A stretch of 64,000 bases of DNA. It comes from Parasponia andersonii (Eukaryota; Streptophyta; Magnoliopsida; Rosales; Cannabaceae). A program made the translations under genes and the position numbers. Positions 59,681 to 64,000 of the stretch are shown piece by piece. The notes below the pieces were generated by a model. The model did not search any database and was not told where the DNA came from. It saw nothing but the letters and a program-made list of their open reading frames with translations. Location of the stretch: contig JXTB01000069.1 of assembly GCA_002914805.1 (NCBI GenBank), forward strand, positions 851,308 to 915,307, read 5' to 3'. Positions within the stretch are counted from its first letter, which is position 1. Each line of letters starts with the position of its first letter.

Positions 59681-61991
59681 GTCTTTCTTCAAAAATTTTG
59701 TTTCTCAGAAATAAAGATATGCTTTGCTAGTTGCTTGTCAGTTTATTGCTATAACAGTTAATTGTGACTGAACAAGTTAAGAGGTTAAGCTTATCTTATG
59801 TAGCTTATCTTGATGGTCAGCTGGTTGCAAATTGGAGGGATATTTGACAGGATTTTGCAAACAAGATTCCGTTTTAAATGCTCGAATGATGCCCGGAAAC
59901 ATATTATACTTTTTCATGCCAATTGTTTGTGAGAGATCCGTAGCCCAGGTTTTGGGATTGTCTAATAAAACCCAGAAAAAAGGAAGCAAAATAAATAAAT
60001 AGAAAGATTTCTTTTGGCTCCATCTCATGGTTCTCTCACTCTCTTTTCTATGGTTAGGTAATTTGTATGGTTGATTGCCAAGGGACTGGGGGGACCGGGT
60101 TGTTGGGCGGGAGGAGGTGTTATATAGCTCGGTATGTTTATTAAATTAGGAGAAAAAGACAGAAGGATCTGATATATTAGAATTGCTGGTTGTCCCCGTC
60201 AGAAAAAATAAAATAAAATATAGGAATTGCGAGTTGTTGAATGTCCAAAAATAATTTCATAAAAATGAGATGGCTCTTTCTATCCCCCTCTTTCTCACTA
60301 GAACTGAGTAATTTCATAAAAGGATAGACGACGTAATTGGTCACTGAACTAAGGTTCACTTTAGTCTCTAAATTTTAAAATTTTCCTTTATATTGGTTCA
60401 TAGATTCATAAAAGAAGTTTCATTGTAGTCCTTTTCGTCATACATTTTATTTGGTTCTTAACTGATTAGATTTCAATAAATATCATATTTTTGATAGTTA
60501 TTTGATGCATTTTTGTTTAATATGCAATTGATTTTTGTTCAACTAATTATTTTTAAACTGTTTTAATTTATATTATAATGCATGTATAGTGTTTTAATTA
60601 TATTATAATGTATGTATAGTATTAGACTATTTTGGAGATAATGAATAAGTACACCTGAAGAACAACATAGTATCTCATAACTCATTTTATTAACAATAAA
60701 ATAAAATAATATTCGAAATAAGTAAAATACAATTCTTTTAATAGTTTAAGAACTAAAATTATAATTTAAATTTTAAAAACGAAATGAAGCTTTCTTTATT
60801 ATAAGATTATTTATGTTTTTATAAAATGAGATAGCTCTCCTATCCTTTCTCCCTAAGTTTGCCAGTTGAATGTACAAAGTATCTCTCTCCAATGACATGG
60901 CTGCTAATACCTTAGGGCTTATAGTGTTCGATAAGCTGTCTTACAAAAGCTTAGAAATTTTTACTTGTTCTTGTCTGCACATGTAAAGACCCTGCGCTTG
61001 TTTCCGCTTATATGGTGTTCACAGCAACATTTAATGTCTGTTCAATAATATAAAACTTCTAATGTGTCGTTACATCATTGGATTGAACTTTTGGACATAA
61101 AAAATAATAATTAATAATGTTAAAAAAAATAAAAAACAAAAAAACAAAAAGGGTGGTGGTAAAGTAATAGTCTTATTATGTTTACGTGAGATTTAACTTT
61201 CGAGATTATAGTTTTATTAATTCTTTCAAATAATTAGTCATTTTCTCTCTTGACATTTGTTTTAAGTATAAATTTGTTCTCTCAATTTTGAGTTTGTATT
61301 CAAGTGTCTTGAAATAACAAAATTATTCTTCTTTTATCTCGTAATTTTAGATGACTAATTTCTAACTTTAACCAACCAAACGCGAAATTGAATTAGAATT
61401 ATGAATAGCCACCATCTTTTCCAATCGTCGTACAAAGAGCTGGGGTGGCTTACACCATAATACAACAATTTTGATCCGGCTATGGCCATCACTGCCACTA
61501 ATTTCCTTTAAACAAGCAAAAGGTAATCAGCTCTTCAATAAATTTACCACAAAGAAAGAGTCAAAACTGTTCAGGTCCTAGAAAGTATTACATTCTGGAT
61601 TTAGCAAGGAAATGATTTTCAGCTCTCGCAAAAACTTGTCGTCTAGATTTGGAGTTATCTTTGGGCGAGAACGAGAATCTCAATAGATTGTTTCGTTTGA
61701 TATTCTTTTTAACACCTAGTAAAATGATATCTAATCGCCTCACTGTGAGGTGATTTGAAAAAAAAACAAACAAACAAACACAACATAAAGATATGGGAAA
61801 GAATCATAATAATTTCCATTACCACAGAGTAACCCGAGTGTTGAGCATTATCAATAAAAGATGTTGACATTTAAAAAGTGGTAAAGATAAAATCAATGTT
61901 GCTCCTTTATAATTATACAGACAAGAAGAGCCAACACTAACAAGAGGCTCTCAGCAGCAGTAAACCTTATTTGTTAATCGGAGACAAAATT
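59681..61991. other. Spacer between the mTERF gene and the unknown minus-strand gene
   Basis: No gene was seen. It includes a 30-bp tandem duplication at 60560-60620 (TATTATAATG...ATGTATAGT). The left part holds the mTERF 3' untranslated region. Confidence 0.55.
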
Positions 61992-62272
61992 TTACAAGCC
62001 TTGTAATAACTTTCTGGTCTTTTGCTTTACACCCACTCTTACTTTCAGAGAAGACGAGGACGATGATGACGACAACCCAACACGGTCAAAATCAGCCTTG
62101 TCCTTATTAAATGCAGTCTGGACATCCTCCTTAAGCTCCACGAATCTCATCCTTTTAATATTCTGCTCCTCTGGAGTGCCGGTCTCTAGGAAGAGCATTT
62201 CAGGCAAGTCATCCTCCATGAACTTGTCTAGAACTTCTGAGCAATGGGGAAAGTAGCGTCTACCCATCTCCA
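61992..62272 (-). CDS. Terminal exon of an unrecognised spliced gene
   Basis: The acceptor GGTGGCAG ends at 62273, and the exon runs to a TAA at 61992. It encodes about 93 residues: EMGRRYFPHCSEVLDKFMED, then LFLETGTPEEQNIKRMRFVEL, then a serine run of eight and a basic tail (KVRVGVKQKTRKLL). Phase agrees with the donor at 63671, so I join it to 63672-63869 as the likely previous exon. I do not recognise the family. The mixed acidic and basic content and serine run suggest a soluble C-terminal tail. An open frame through the intron start (to 62303) is not needed. Confidence 0.6.
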
Positions 62273-62500
62273 CTGCCACCATTATAAACCCCAAATAAGC
62301 CAAATTATCATATTAATACGATAGCAAAATCCTTATGCACTTGGGAAGATTTTGTATGTTATCTGACATTGACTAATTTGAATTAGCAACTTTAATATCA
62401 AATTTAGGGTCTTAAATAGGTTAGGTTATTTTTTGTTCATTTGTTCAAGTGCTAAGCCAAACCCAAGGATACAAGCCCTCAAGGAAGTCCACGGGAAAAT

Positions 62501-62543
62501 TAAAAAAAAATAAAATAAAATAAAATAAAAAATAAAAAAAAAA
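62501..62543. repeat. A-rich (TAAAA)n microsatellite
   Basis: Several ATAAA/AAAATAAAA units flank poly(A). Confidence 0.85.
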
Positions 62544-63297
62544 TGAAAGGTGTAAACTAGCTAGAAAGTCTTGGTTTTACAATAATTAAAAGTAAAAGAT
62601 AATGCTAGATAATCCTTGGGAAAATATGCTATCACATATAATATGTTTCCCCAACTCCAGTTGCTTTAAAATTGCAGCACGAAAGTTTGTGCTACCAATT
62701 TTCCAGATGTAACTACAAAAATTCAATTACCAACTACCATTAACATAAGTTTTTCAAATAAACAATAAATAGGAGTTAAAGAAGAGAAAACATTTATGAA
62801 AAAGTCAAAGAACACATTAATGAAACAACCAGCAAAAAAATCATAAGGTGAGATATCTATGGATGTTAATCCAAATCATCAAACTCTATGATAACACTCC
62901 AAGTTTACCATATACCAGGGAGCAACTTCGGTAGCCCATACATCGTTAAGAAAAAGCAAAGGAGGTAACGTTAACTGTCTTTTCTCCCTTGGGCAGTGTT
63001 TTGGATGATTTGGACATTCTAATTTCTACTTTTTTCTATTTCTGTGGTAACAATTAGCATTTTTTTATCATTAGCAATTTTATTTGTTGCTCATAAAACC
63101 TTAAAAATCAGAATTTACAACAGCTGGTTCTTAGTCAAGGCAAGGCACCACTACTAAAAGTGGAATGTCTTGCATTTTCATTTCACCTTACGACTGAAAA
63201 AAGACGGGGCAACCATCTGCAATCCAATCACAAGAATAAACGGCACAATCTGTATTTGCCTCTTTGCATGTAGACACTTCAAGCGCAAGAGAAATAA

Positions 63298-63497
63298 GAC
63301 TCTGCAAATTGTACTTTGTGTGGTGTGTTTAACTTTATTGTGTTGTGTACAGAATCTGTATTTAATATGAAGCATCCTATTTCTAAATTTAAGGCTAAGA
63401 CTCTGCAAATTATACTTTGTGCGGTGTGTTGAACTTTATTGCGCTGTGTACAGGACTCTGTATTTAATAAAGCATCCTATCTCTAAATTTAAGGCTA
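63298..63497. repeat. About 100-bp tandem duplication
   Basis: GACTCTGCAAATT...AAATTTAAGGCTA occurs at 63298 and again at 63399. The copies share most positions, with small indels (ATATGAAGC against ATAAAGC). Confidence 0.92.
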
Positions 63498-63671
63498 TCT
63501 TCTTGAGATAGTTGTTTGTGTAGATGACCCCTACATCTGTTCTTTTCCGATTGTTAAGTTCTTCATGCTTAAAAATTTGATTACTTCTAGCATAATGGGG
63601 GACTGCATCACTAGGCACTTCTTGATACCTTTACTTTGGTTATTATCATGAAATATGAAACCATGCATTAC

Positions 63672-63869
63672 CTGTTTTCATAAGGGCTTCCATTCTAGAA
63701 AAAAGTCGTTTTCTCTGCACAATGGGAGTTTCATTTAGATCAACCTCCCTCAAATTTCCATTTGAACCTTTTGACACAGAAAGCCTAGCAAACTCAGATG
63801 TTGTTTCAGCATGGGCAATGTCCATCGCCAATTTGGCTTCAGAAGGAAAGAACAAACGAGCAAATGCCA
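63672..63869 (-). CDS. Internal exon of the unrecognised spliced gene (gene continues beyond the window)
   Basis: The strong acceptor TGTATATTGCAG ends at 63870 and the donor ACAG|GTAATG is at 63671. The 198-base exon encodes FARLFFPSEAKLAMDIAHAE, TTSEFARLSVSKGSN, VDLNETPIVQRKRLFSRMEAL. Its phase joins to 62272. The frame before the acceptor reads a hydrophobic YAYMVEMLIVLYIA, which is probably intron read-through. The 5' part of the gene is outside the window. The family is unknown. Confidence 0.6.
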
Positions 63870-64000
63870 CTGCAATATACAGTACTATGAGCATTTCAAC
63901 CATATAAGCATAAAAAACATGTTGGACAAATGGATTCACATTGCATCAATTGAAAGCAATGTGGATTGTAATTAGTTCAAAGACATAACAAAATCATAGG

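Larger units (their letters stand above)
62273..63671 (-). other. Putative intron of the unrecognised gene
   Basis: GTAATG donor and GGCAG acceptor bound 1.4 kb of AT-rich sequence. It contains a TAAAA-rich microsatellite (62501-62543) and a 100-bp tandem duplication (63298-63497). A further exon here cannot be excluded. Confidence 0.5.

Noticed and set aside
60300-60480. Sequence of the type TTTAGTCTCTAAATTTTAAAA, seen in some plant repeats
   Set aside because: No inverted ends or duplications could be found.
1-64000. CRISPR arrays, operons, bacterial mobile elements, novel defence systems, tRNA genes
   Set aside because: Eukaryotic plant nuclear DNA. The repeats present are tandem duplications, LTRs or microsatellites with no spacer arrays. 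The tRNA-like motifs found are only primer-binding sites.

Overview
The window is nuclear DNA from a flowering plant, most likely a eudicot. It has spliced genes with short GT-AG introns, AT-rich spacers, plant LTR retrotransposons primed by initiator-Met tRNA, a plant L1-type LINE, and single-copy genes of plant families (nepenthesin-like aspartyl protease, TLC-domain protein, mTERF). I cannot name the species. I found no operon, CRISPR array or defence or biosynthetic system. The interest lies in genome archaeology.

Layout. 1-602 is spacer. 603-6132 is a complete but dead Ty1-copia element. 6619-8121 (minus) is an intronless secreted aspartyl protease with its TATA box near 8205. 8210-10301 is spacer with a 134-bp poly(A) run. 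10302-30527 is a nest of three Ty3-gypsy insertions: an old plus-strand chromovirus-like element; a solo LTR of another family (16409-18652, perfect target duplication) inside its integrase; and a younger minus-strand element (20912-30232) inside its 3' LTR. The inner element carries a 176-bp triplication over the protease active site and a frameshift in reverse transcriptase. 30528-35503 is AT-rich spacer.

35504-39535 (minus) is an eight-exon TLC-domain membrane protein gene reconstructed here by splicing; its upstream leader exon is near 41797-41960. 42280-51890 holds a diverged direct repeat flanking a dead LINE. That LINE is itself interrupted by about 2.7 kb of decayed, reverse-oriented 25S rDNA plus probable ITS2, and contains a 359-base assembly gap. 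53230-55415 is an old LTR relic related to the inner gypsy element. 57572/57890-59680 is an mTERF-family gene with a possible short upstream coding exon. 61992-63869 (minus) holds the last two visible exons of a gene I do not recognise; it runs off the right edge.

About half of the window is transposon-derived. Only four loci look like live host genes: the aspartyl protease, the TLC protein, the mTERF protein and the unknown spliced gene. They do not obviously form a pathway. From memory, the TLC-mTERF adjacency also exists in Arabidopsis, so it may be conserved synteny.
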